NCBI GenBank assembly: GCA_025362585.1
Contig: JANYFR010000018.1
Location: forward strand, 1-64,000
Source: Acidimicrobiales bacterium
GTDB lineage: Bacteria; Actinomycetota; Acidimicrobiia; Acidimicrobiales; RAAP-2
Direction of reading: 5' to 3'
DNA: 64,000 nt
The position numbers and the translations under genes are program-made. Positions 25,735-33,787 of this stretch are shown in pieces. The notes under the pieces are model-generated. The model worked only from the letters and a program-made list of their open reading frames with translations, was not told the origin of the DNA and made no database searches. Every line of letters starts with the position of its first letter. The first letter of the stretch is position 1.

Positions 25735-28286
25735 GTCGACCACGTGATCAGACCGGGGATGGCCTCGTCATTGGCGTAGCGCTTCGCGGGCACGAGCCGC
25801 GCCTCGATCGACACGGCCCCGTCGGTCGTCGCGACAGTCCCGACGAAGCGACATTCGGATCCCACGTGGTCCACGAGCACGGTGTCGACGACTCGCACCA
25901 CGCCTCGTCCATCGACGATCCACAACTGCACCCGTAGGTCGGTCGGGTCGAGCTCACCGAGAGTGACGTCGACCTCGACGCGCCGCTGCGCGCCGGCGAC
26001 CTCTCTCTGTCGTGTCACCTCGACCCAGAGCTCGGCCCAACTGTCCCTGAGGCGCTGGAGCTCGCTGGCGCGCACGCGCGCGAGCGCCGCGCCACCCGAT
26101 CGCAGCGCCCGCGACGATGCCATGCCCGGGAGGTAGTAGGACTCGGCGTACTCGCGCGTCATGCGCAGCGAGTCCCACGTCGGGGCGAGTGTCGCCATCG
26201 ACTCCTTCATCGACGACAGCCACGATCGCGGCAGGCCCGTCTCATCACGGTCGTAGAAACGAGCGGCAATCTCGTCTTCCAGCACGCGGTAGAGCGACTC
26301 GGCGTCGAGTTCATCCTGGATCTCGTCATCGACGTAGGGCCCGGACGTACCGATCGAGAATCCGATCGACGGCGCCGACGGGTCCGCGTCGAGGCAGGCC
26401 TCGTCCCACCAGCCGTCGAGGGTGCTGAAGTTGAGCACCCCGTTCATGCCGGCCTTCATGCCCCCCACGCCACAGGCCTCGAGCGGCCGGCGCGGGGTGT
26501 TGAGCCAGACGTCCACGCCCTGGGCGAGGGCGCGGTCCATGGTGGTATCGAAGTCGGCGATGAACACCACGCGGTCCTGGAGGCCGAACCGTTCGGCGAA
26601 CTCCATCATGCTCTGCAGCAGCTGCTTGCCACCCTCGTCGTTCGGGTGCGCCTTACCGGCGAACACGATCTGAATTGGCCGATCGGGGTCCTTGAGGAGT
26701 CTCGCGAACCTCTCGGGGTCGCGCAGGAAGAGCGTGGGGCGCTTGTAGGCGACGAATCGCCCGACGAAGCCAATCGTCAAGTAGTCGTGGTGGAGCAGTT
26801 CAGTCGTCGGCACGCGTTCGTCGGGGGCGTGGCGTCGGGCCAGCTCCTGACGGGCACGGCGCCGCGTGAACTCGATCAACTGCGCGCGCGCCGCGTTCTT
26901 CGCGCTCCAGAGACTGGCGTCATCAATCAGGTGCACCCTCGACCACTCCACGTGGTCTCCAGGGGTAGTGCGCCATTTCGAACCGAGCGTGGTGGTCAAG
27001 AGCTCGTGGATTGCTCCAGTCGTCCACGACTGCAAGTGCACGCCGTTCGTGACGTAGCCGATCGGCACCTCCTCGATCGGGAGCCTCGGCCAGAGTCCGG
27101 CCCACTGGGCGCGCGTCACCTGTCCGTGCAGGCGACTAACGCCGTTTCGGTGACCGGCGCAACGTAGCGCGAAGACCGTGGGACAGAAGGTGTCGGAGGG
27201 GTCATTGGCGCGGTAACGACCGAGGCTCAGCAGCGTCGCGGTGTCGACGCCCAACTGGGCGGCGAAGATTGCCAGGAACGGTTCGATCACTGACGGGGGG
27301 TAGTAGTCGTGGCCCGCGGCGACCGGGGTGTGGGTCGTGAATACAACGCTGGGCCGCACGGCCTCGCGGGCCTCAGTGAAGCTGAGCCCCTCCTGGGCCA
27401 TGATTCGCCGGACGCGCTCGAGGACCGCGAAGGCGGTGTAGCCCTCATTGAGATGGAGAACCTCGGGGTCGACCCCAATCGCCGCCAGGGCCCGGAGGCC
27501 GCCGACGCCGAGCACCAGCTGCTGAGCGATTCGCCGCTCGACGTCGCCGTCGTAGAGACGTGACGTGATGGCGCGGTCCTCCACCGAGTTCGCCTCCACG
27601 GCCGTGTCGAGCAAGTACAGGCTGCTTCGTCCGACGTTCGCACGGTACAGCGCTACCAGCACGTCGCGCCCGGGAAGAGTCACCGCGACCTGCACTTCTC
27701 GGCCGTGCTCGTCGCGCACCAGTTCGATGGGCATCTGCGACGGTGACGTCATATCCCAGGACTCGTGCTGGCGCCCGTCCAGGTCCAGCCACTGGTGCGA
27801 CGTCCCTCGATAGAGCAGTCCGACCCCGACGAGCGGCAGACCGAGGGTGCTCGCCGCCTTGAGTTGCTCGGCGGCCACCGAACCCAGACCGCCCGCGAAT
27901 ATCGGCAGTGAGTCGGTCAGGGCGAACTCCGCGGCGAAGAAGGCGACAGTGAGGTCCTTCTGGCGACGATGATTGACTCGAAACCACGTCTTGGCGGTCT
28001 TGGTCCCCTTGGTCCCATTGACGCGAAAGTCTTCGACGACCGAGGCAGCGAGTTGGGCGAGCTCGGGGTCGGCGGCGAGCATCTCGTTGATCCTCACGCG
28101 TCCGAGACCGTGCAGCAGTTGGTGGGGCCACTCCAGTGCACCGGGGCTCGCGTCGGGATCGAGGCGTGCGAAGAGGCGTCGGGCCTCTATTTTCCAGGTC
28201 CAGCGCAGATTGAGCGCTACCGCCAACAGGTCATCGAAGGTCGCCAGTGTTCGCTTTCGCGATTCACTCGTTCTGACTGCCGACAC
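25731..28286 (-). CDS. glgP: Alpha-glucan (glycogen) phosphorylase, copy 2
   Basis: This is the first gene of the leftward glycogen operon, an 851-residue GT35 enzyme with the same plan as copy 1 plus about 100 extra C-terminal residues. Blocks seen are FFAAEFALTDSLPIFAGGLG, VVFTTHTPVAAGHDYYPP, GYVTNGVHLQSWT, GFVGRFVAYKRPTLFL, IVFAGKAHPNDE and the PLP-lysine block CGVGGMKAGMNGVLN. Start is GTG 28286 with AAAGGGGC upstream. The C-terminal segment (about 750-851, RVEVDVTLGELDPTDLRVQL) looks like a beta-rich domain seen in other AgpA-like phosphorylases. Its stop overlaps the next start by 4 bases (GTGA), so production is coupled to the branching fusion. Confidence 0.92.
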   Translation of the reverse strand: MSAVRTSESRKRTLATFDDLLAVALNLRWTWKIEARRLFARLDPDASPGALEWPHQLLHGLGRVRINEMLAADPELAQLAASVVEDFRVNGTKGTKTAKTWFRVNHRRQKDLTVAFFAAEFALTDSLPIFAGGLGSVAAEQLKAASTLGLPLVGVGLLYRGTSHQWLDLDGRQHESWDMTSPSQMPIELVRDEHGREVQVAVTLPGRDVLVALYRANVGRSSLYLLDTAVEANSVEDRAITSRLYDGDVERRIAQQLVLGVGGLRALAAIGVDPEVLHLNEGYTAFAVLERVRRIMAQEGLSFTEAREAVRPSVVFTTHTPVAAGHDYYPPSVIEPFLAIFAAQLGVDTATLLSLGRYRANDPSDTFCPTVFALRCAGHRNGVSRLHGQVTRAQWAGLWPRLPIEEVPIGYVTNGVHLQSWTTGAIHELLTTTLGSKWRTTPGDHVEWSRVHLIDDASLWSAKNAARAQLIEFTRRRARQELARRHAPDERVPTTELLHHDYLTIGFVGRFVAYKRPTLFLRDPERFARLLKDPDRPIQIVFAGKAHPNDEGGKQLLQSMMEFAERFGLQDRVVFIADFDTTMDRALAQGVDVWLNTPRRPLEACGVGGMKAGMNGVLNFSTLDGWWDEACLDADPSAPSIGFSIGTSGPYVDDEIQDELDAESLYRVLEDEIAARFYDRDETGLPRSWLSSMKESMATLAPTWDSLRMTREYAESYYLPGMASSRALRSGGAALARVRASELQRLRDSWAELWVEVTRQREVAGAQRRVEVDVTLGELDPTDLRVQLWIVDGRGVVRVVDTVLVDHVGSECRFVGTVATTDGAVSIEARLVPAKRYANDEAIPGLITWST

Positions 28287-28496
28287 GACGCCCCTTTCGT
28301 CGACTCCCGCATCACGTTCTGCACGGCACGGCCTCGCCGCACCGTCGGTCCGTCCCTAGGGAAACTACTCGGGATGGACAATTCGTTGTCGTTGACGAGG
28401 CGCCGAGACGGTAACCCCTCTCGCCGCGGGCCCCACGCGTTCGCCCACCGCCGAGAAATCAGACGGTCGCGACGGATTCGGTCAAACCGACCGGAC

Positions 28497-29291
28497 CTAC
28501 ACCGTTCCCGTCGCCGCCAGGTCCTTCGAGGGCAAGAGGGAACCCCCCGTTGTCTGGACCGTGACCGAGAGCGCTGACGGTGCCGTCGTACTCACCATCG
28601 TGAATGCCACTTCGTGCGGCGAGCGGCCCATCACCCCGAGCGAGACCGGTGAGCCGTTGACGGTTCCCCACAGTTGGTAGGTGTCCTTCGACGACAGTAC
28701 GGGCAGGCTCGAGTTCACGAGGTAGCCGCGCCCGTCGGGCAACATCACGAACTGGGCGATTCGCTGGTGTTGGGCGTTGTGGAGGTTGACGACCTTGTGT
28801 CCGGGGGTGTCCAACGCCGCCTGCACCACGCCAACGTTGGCCGCACTCAGGGCTCCCTGGAGAAAGACGACGTGATTATTGGCGTTGACCAGTCCGATGC
28901 CGAGCGCCAGAATCGAGGCGGCGGCGGCCGCGACGAACCCCACGTAGAGCGACCGGCCACGACGAGGTGACGCCGCGCGGGCCGCGGTGATGGACGTCAC
29001 ACTGGCGACGGAGGTGGCCGCCCCGGCGCCAACTGGTGCCAATGACGGCGCGGCGATCGCCGCGCGCGGCGTGCGCTCGGCCAGTCGACTGGCGATGCTG
29101 CTCCACAGTCCTTCCGGAAGCATTTCCACCGAGTTGCCCAGCGCGGACGCCAACTCACGCAGACCGTCGAGTTCATTTTGACAGCGGGGGCACTGGGCGA
29201 CGTGGGCTTCGATTTCGACGGCCTCGTCGTGCTCCACTGCGTGCAGGGCCATTGCGGCCAACAGTTCGCCGGCGTCGTCGTGGACAATCAT
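28497..29291 (-). CDS. Anti-sigma factor with zinc-finger N-terminus (RskA-like)
   Basis: This 264-residue single-pass membrane protein has a cytoplasmic zinc-binding anti-sigma domain at residues 1-60 (His18, then HVAQCPRCQNELDGL, the His-x3-Cys-x2-Cys pattern). A long Ala-rich linker and one membrane segment (YVGFVAAAAASILALGIGLV, about 118-137) follow. The outer domain (VFLQGALSAANVGVVQAAL to VTVQTTGGSLLPSKD) matches the RskA C-terminal family (DTYQLWGTVNGSPVSLGVMG). It holds the adjacent sigma factor inactive at the membrane until proteolysis. The start ATG overlaps the sigma stop by 4 bases, as is usual for such pairs. Confidence 0.92.
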   Translation of the reverse strand: MIVHDDAGELLAAMALHAVEHDEAVEIEAHVAQCPRCQNELDGLRELASALGNSVEMLPEGLWSSIASRLAERTPRAAIAAPSLAPVGAGAATSVASVTSITAARAASPRRGRSLYVGFVAAAAASILALGIGLVNANNHVVFLQGALSAANVGVVQAALDTPGHKVVNLHNAQHQRIAQFVMLPDGRGYLVNSSLPVLSSKDTYQLWGTVNGSPVSLGVMGRSPHEVAFTMVSTTAPSALSVTVQTTGGSLLPSKDLAATGTV

Positions 29292-29863
29292 CGTTCCGCT
29301 CCCTCTACGCCGGACTCGATCAGGACGCCACGCATACGACGCATCCCATTGCGGATCCGGCTCTTGATCGTGCCTTCGGGTTCGTTCAGGATCTCGGCCA
29401 CCTGCACGTAGGTGTGACCGTCGAAGTAGGCCAGTTCGATGGCCCGGCGCTCCTCTTCGGGCAGTTCGCGTAGGGCGCGCTGGACTTCGTCGGCGAGCAT
29501 GAGGTCCCAGGCCTCGTGCTGCATGTCGTAGCCGGCTCGCGCCGTGCGGCTGGCGTCGTTGACTTCGCGTCGGTGTCGGGCGCTGAGCGATCGGACCATG
29601 TCCACGGCGCGAGCGTGGGACTGGGTCAAGAGAAAGCTGCGCAACGATCCTCGCGTGGCGTCAAACTTCTCCGGCTGATTCCAGAGGCGAAGAAAGATCT
29701 CCTGGGTCACGTCCTCCGCCTCCGAGCCGTTGTGCAGAACGCGTCGAGCGAGGCCGAAAACGGCGCCACCGTGGCGGCGGTAGATCTCGGCGAGCGCGAC
29801 TTCGTCAAAGCGCGCCACCATCATCACGAGTTGGGCGTCGCTGACGTCGTTCAGATCATCCAT
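29288..29863 (-). CDS. ECF RNA polymerase sigma factor (SigK-like)
   Basis: This 191-residue ECF sigma starts at ATG 29863, with GAAGAGA just upstream; the frame continues to 29893 without a binding site. Region 2 is LAEIYRRHGGAVFGLARRVL, SEAEDVTQEIFLRLW and RSFLLTQSHARAVDMVR. Region 4 is LPEEERRAIELAYFDGHTY, followed by the helix-turn-helix VQVAEILNEPEGTIKSRIRN. It pairs with the RskA-like anti-sigma by a 4-base overlap and is divergent from two ferritin-like genes across about 170 bases. Control of that operon and of itself from this shared region is likely, although I could not assign the promoter boxes. Confidence 0.93.
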   Translation of the reverse strand: MDDLNDVSDAQLVMMVARFDEVALAEIYRRHGGAVFGLARRVLHNGSEAEDVTQEIFLRLWNQPEKFDATRGSLRSFLLTQSHARAVDMVRSLSARHRREVNDASRTARAGYDMQHEAWDLMLADEVQRALRELPEEERRAIELAYFDGHTYVQVAEILNEPEGTIKSRIRNGMRRMRGVLIESGVEGAER

Positions 29864-30032
29864 ACATCTCTTCTTCGGAGCCGGATGCACCACGGATGGC
29901 GCCGAGCGGACCCTCGCATCGTAGAGGGAGTCGGGCCGTCACCACGAATTATCCCGAAAATATACAAAAGCGGACATCCGACGGTACGTGGGCGACGAAC
30001 AGTTCGTGAATCCAAACGAGGAGGAAGTCAAC

Positions 30033-30893
30033 ATGACCTTTGATCCAGGAGCACTCACTGAGTTGCTCGAAGAGTCGCAGGACCTGCAGGCAGACGCCCT
30101 GCGTCCGACACGTGAGGCGCTCGACGAGTTCGTCGAGTCCAGCCGAACAACGTCGGACTCGGACCTCGAGTCAAACGTTCGATTCCACGAAGAGCACCAG
30201 CGAGAGCTGCGATCCAGCTTCGGCGGCGCGACACTGCTCGGCGCAGCCGGCGGTCTCGGCCTCGTCGGCGTTCTCGCCACGGCCGCTGCGGCCGCTAGCT
30301 CGAAGGACATCCAAGTCCTCCAGACGGCCGCCTCGATCGAGAACCTCGCCGTCCTGACGTACAAGACGGCGTTGACGCTCCCCTACATTGGCGGCTCGTC
30401 CTCCAACGGCGTTGTCAAGAAGTTTGCCCAGGTCACGATGAGCCAGCACGCCGAGCACGCGGCTGCGTTCAACTCGGCCGCGCGCAGTCTCGGTGGCCGG
30501 GCCCAGAACAAGCCCGACCCGGCCTTCGTCCCGGTCGTCAACAAGGCGGTCGCCAGTCTGAAGGGCGTGAGTAACGCCAAGGGCACCCTCGGTGTCGTCG
30601 GACTCGCCATCGAGCTCGAGAACATCGCTGCCGAAACCTACGTGAAGAACACGGTGCTGGTCGACAAGATCTCGAACCGTCAGCTCTTCGCGAGCATCAT
30701 GGGTGTCGAAGCCCAGCACGTCGGCATCCTCTTGGCCGTGCAGGCCCTGTTGATGGCCAACGCCCCCCAGTTGATCTCCCTCGCTCCAGGGACGGCGGCG
30801 AAGTTGCCCGCCGCGGCCGGCAGCGTTGGATTTCCCGACGCGTTTTACAAGACCAATAGCGCAGCACCAGCCCAGCAAGGAGCCGTCAAGTGA
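30033..30893 (+). CDS. Ferritin-like domain protein 1
   Basis: This 286-residue protein starts at ATG 30033, 8 bases after GAGGAGG. The N-terminal 55 residues are acidic and charged, then come a hydrophobic stretch (GATLLGAAGGLGLVGVLATA, about 65-85) and a four-helix ferritin-like domain. Its helices carry the expected pattern of metal or packing residues: SIENLAVLTYKTAL, MSQHAEHAAAFNSAARSLGG, LAIELENIAAETYVKN and MGVEAQHVGILLAVQALL (two Glu-x-x-His-type pairs). The hydrophobic stretch has no Arg-Arg before it, so it is more likely a membrane anchor than a Tat signal. Related proteins are common in actinobacteria next to ECF sigma genes. Iron binding is inferred. Confidence 0.8.
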   Translation: MTFDPGALTELLEESQDLQADALRPTREALDEFVESSRTTSDSDLESNVRFHEEHQRELRSSFGGATLLGAAGGLGLVGVLATAAAAASSKDIQVLQTAASIENLAVLTYKTALTLPYIGGSSSNGVVKKFAQVTMSQHAEHAAAFNSAARSLGGRAQNKPDPAFVPVVNKAVASLKGVSNAKGTLGVVGLAIELENIAAETYVKNTVLVDKISNRQLFASIMGVEAQHVGILLAVQALLMANAPQLISLAPGTAAKLPAAAGSVGFPDAFYKTNSAAPAQQGAVK

Positions 30894-31714
30894 GAAGGAA
30901 GCCAAACAAGCAGGAGTTCACCGGGACCGAAAGGGAACTGAACTCGATGACCCGCGAGCTCGACGAGCTGCACAACGACGTCGGCATGCCGGCCATGTGG
31001 GAGGGCGTGTCGAACATGATCGACTCCATGCGCACGGCCGAATCAATGCAGCGTGACACCAGTCGACGTCACTTCCTCGTGGGCGCGGGATCCGCCATCG
31101 CCGGAGGGGCCGCGCTGTTGAGCGTCGGTGCCCCCGTCGTGGCCGGGGCCGTCACCCGCCGGAATCTGACGAGCGGGGCGGCGACGGCGAAGGCCTTTCC
31201 GCCGGCCGGTCTGCACGGCGACCTCGCGGTCGCCGCGGTGGCGGCCAGTCTCGAGAATCTCGCGGTGTTCGCCTACACCGCCGGTCTCGGCGCGGCGACC
31301 GCGGGCAAGCTCGGTAAAGTGCCGGCGGCCGTGGCCACCTTCGCCACCACCGCGAAGGGTCAGCACACCCAGCACGCCCAGGCGTGGAATGCGGTGTTGC
31401 GCGCCAACGGTAAGGCCCGGGTCACGGTGACGAATCCGACCCTGACGCCCGTGGTCAAGGCAGACTTTGCCAAGGTCAAGGACGTGGTCGGTCTGGCCAA
31501 TCTCGCGCTGCTGCTCGAAACAATCGCGGCCGAGACGTACCAGGCTGAGACCTCGAAGCTGATGAGCAAAGCAGCCATCGCGCTGTCGGCGTCAATTGAG
31601 CCGGTCGAGATGCAGCACATCGCCATCTTGTACTACGTCCTGGGTCAGTACCCCGGGGCGCAGAATGCGGCGGGCATGCCCCTCGCCTTCAGCTCGACCG
31701 CGAAGGCGGTCTAG
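30890..31714 (+). CDS. Ferritin-like domain protein 2 with Tat-type signal
   Basis: The start is GTG 30890, whose GTGA overlaps the previous stop by 4 bases. The 274-residue protein is a paralogue of its neighbour. A charged N-terminus (about 55 residues) precedes SRRHFLVGAG and a hydrophobic run (SAIAGGAALLSVGAPVVAGA), which is a good Tat signal placed unusually far in. The ferritin-like helices follow: ASLENLAVFAYTAGL, TTAKGQHTQHAQAWNAVLR, LALLLETIAAETYQAET and IEPVEMQHIAILYYVLG. The Glu, Tyr, His pattern matches protein 1. The two may form a heteromer at the cell surface, under the divergent sigma factor. The function is unknown; metal storage or oxidase activity is possible. Confidence 0.8.
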   Translation: MRRKPNKQEFTGTERELNSMTRELDELHNDVGMPAMWEGVSNMIDSMRTAESMQRDTSRRHFLVGAGSAIAGGAALLSVGAPVVAGAVTRRNLTSGAATAKAFPPAGLHGDLAVAAVAASLENLAVFAYTAGLGAATAGKLGKVPAAVATFATTAKGQHTQHAQAWNAVLRANGKARVTVTNPTLTPVVKADFAKVKDVVGLANLALLLETIAAETYQAETSKLMSKAAIALSASIEPVEMQHIAILYYVLGQYPGAQNAAGMPLAFSSTAKAV

Positions 31715-31722
31715 GAGTTCAC

Positions 31723-31776
31723 GGCGCCGAGCAGCAACACGATCGCCCCCCCACGATTGAGTTGCTGCTCGGCGCC
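31723..31776 (+). terminator. Terminator-like perfect 16-bp inverted repeat
   Basis: GGCGCCGAGCAGCAAC (31723-31738) is repeated in reverse complement at 31761-31776, with a 22-base loop containing a run of seven C. It begins 9 bases after the stop of the ferritin-like operon, so a terminator is the simplest reading. The loop is longer than usual and there is no T-run. Confidence 0.6.
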
Positions 31777-32116
31777 GTTGCTATCACTGGGGCGAAGAAC
31801 CGCTCGTCTGTCGGCGACCAGCCCGTCGATCGCGGAAGTTCGCTCCCCACGATCTCGAGCGTCGTGTCCGCCACCAACTCGACGATTGAGAACGGGGCTA
31901 TCTCCACTCGAGTACTTCAAAGTGCGAGCCTCGCCAGCGACAGCATTGGCGGCGACCCGAAAATCTTTCACTCGGTGCACCCGAGCCTCTTCGCCACCAT
32001 GCGACAACCTACGTCGCATGGTGCGTAACTGCGGTGACGTAATCTCCGCTGGGCCTCCTCGCCTTCCGCCCTTGCGAGGAACGTGATGGGGGCCGGGTGA
32101 CCAACGAAGGTCGCTC
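31777..32116. other. Intergenic region, no gene supported
   Basis: About 340 bases between the ferritin-like operon and the end of the GH13 gene. Open frames exist on both strands, including one of about 60 residues on the minus strand, but none has a binding site or a recognisable match. I see no repeat or RNA gene in it. Confidence 0.4.
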
Positions 32117-33622
32117 CTAGGACTTGACCTCGCAGATGACCGCCTCGCCGGCCGCGAGCAGGCCCCCACGGTGGCGCCGACTGCTGAGCAGCACGTGGTC
32201 GTCCGACTGCAGCCCGGTGATCTCCTCACGGCTGAAGTTCACCGTGACCCGCAGCCGCTCGCCCGAGACCATCCGGTCAAAGCTGAGCACCCGACCGTCA
32301 CTTTGCACATTCTCCATCGTGCCGTGACGCAGGGCCGTTCGGGTGCGCCGCAGTTCGATCACGCGACGGGTGAGCGACAGCATTGAATCGCCGTCGTCGC
32401 GCTGGGCCTCGACCGAACGGCGCCCGGCGTACTCGGCGAATGGCAGCCACGGCACTCCGGGCCACCCGTGGTCGAGAGCGATCGTCCACGGAATCGGTGC
32501 TCGACATCCGTCACGTCCGCCGGGATCTACGACCCGCGCCTCGGGAATCACCGCGTCTTCGAGGCCCAACTCTTCGCCCGCAAAAAGAAACGGCGTGCCC
32601 CGCAGGCTCAGCAGTAGCACCATCGCCGAGCGGACGCGCTGCTCGTCGCCGTGCAACCTCGTCGCTATGCGCGGAGTGTCGTGATTGCTGAGCACCCAGG
32701 TCGGCCACGCGTCGCGCGGCTCGAGTGCCGCCTGGGTGCGTACGATCACGTCGCGCCACGCGTCGGCGCGCCAACCAATGTGCAGTGGAGCGAAATTGAA
32801 CGAGAGGTGCAGTTCATCCCCGTCGCCGTAGTAGTCCGCCACCCGGTCGGGATCGAGGAGATAGACCTCGCCGATCGAGACCCGGTCGCCGTCGTAGTCG
32901 TCCAGTACGGCGCGAATCTCTCGGAGGTACCCGTGGGTCGAGGCCACGTCGTTGAGCGGCACGTGGCTGAGCATCCGTAGCTCCTCGGCATCGTCCACGG
33001 TCAGTTCCTTGCCGAGCAGGTGCACCACGTCCATCCGAATCCCGTCCACTCCCCGGTCGAGCCAGAATCGCAGCGTTTGGTGCATGGCCCCTCGAACCCG
33101 GACGTTCTCCCAGTTGAGATCGGGCTGGCTCGGGAGAAAGCAGTGGAGGTAGTACTGGTCCGTTTCGTCGTCCCAGGTCCAGGCGGGCTGGTCACTCCAC
33201 GCCCGCACCCAGTTGTTGGGCGGTCCGCCGGCCACGCCGTCACGCCAGAGGTACCAGTCGCGATGCTCGCTCGAGCGCGACCGTCGGGCCTCGACGAACC
33301 AGGGATGGTCGATCGAGGTGTGATTGGGCACCCAGTCCAAGACGACCCGTAGCCCGACCTCGTGCGCCGCGCCCACCAGGTCGTCGAAATCTTCCAGGGA
33401 CCCAAAGACGGCGTCGACGCCGACGAAGTCCGCGACGTCGTAACCGAAGTCGCGCATGGGCGACGGGAAGATGGGCGACAGCCACAGGGCGTCGACGCCC
33501 AGCCACGAGAGATACGAGAGCTGTGCGCGCACGCCGCGAAGGTCGCCGACGCCATCGCCGTCGGAGTCTCGGAACGATCGAGGATAGATCTGGTACACGA
33601 CCGCGTCCCGCCACCACGTCAC
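32117..33622 (-). CDS. GH13 alpha-glucosidase / oligo-glucosidase
   Basis: This 501-residue alpha-amylase-family hydrolase resembles alpha-glucosidase and oligo-1,6-glucosidase (GH13 subfamilies 17, 23, 30 and similar). The N-terminus WWRDAVVYQIYPRSFRDSDG is typical. Conserved regions are VVLDWVPNHTS (I), GIRMDVVHLL with the nucleophile Asp (II), SIGEVYLLD with the acid/base Glu (III) and VLSNHDTPR with the third Asp (IV). LRGTPFLFAGEELGLED follows. There is no signal peptide, so it acts inside the cell on imported or glycogen-derived oligosaccharides. It is isolated but fits the carbohydrate theme of the surrounding 24 kb. Confidence 0.92.
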   Translation of the reverse strand: MTWWRDAVVYQIYPRSFRDSDGDGVGDLRGVRAQLSYLSWLGVDALWLSPIFPSPMRDFGYDVADFVGVDAVFGSLEDFDDLVGAAHEVGLRVVLDWVPNHTSIDHPWFVEARRSRSSEHRDWYLWRDGVAGGPPNNWVRAWSDQPAWTWDDETDQYYLHCFLPSQPDLNWENVRVRGAMHQTLRFWLDRGVDGIRMDVVHLLGKELTVDDAEELRMLSHVPLNDVASTHGYLREIRAVLDDYDGDRVSIGEVYLLDPDRVADYYGDGDELHLSFNFAPLHIGWRADAWRDVIVRTQAALEPRDAWPTWVLSNHDTPRIATRLHGDEQRVRSAMVLLLSLRGTPFLFAGEELGLEDAVIPEARVVDPGGRDGCRAPIPWTIALDHGWPGVPWLPFAEYAGRRSVEAQRDDGDSMLSLTRRVIELRRTRTALRHGTMENVQSDGRVLSFDRMVSGERLRVTVNFSREEITGLQSDDHVLLSSRRHRGGLLAAGEAVICEVKS

Positions 33623-33787
33623 GTTCGTACACTAGCGATTCGTCGCGTTTCACCACGTGCTTGCCCATGACCGGAACGAGACTTCGCGGCGCGAAGGACG
33701 AATCGTTAACGTGAGAAGCGCAACCGTTCTGCGCGTCGCGGTCTGTTGGTGTTTGAGGGTGCGCGAGTGCGCAAGGAGGAGCGACGA

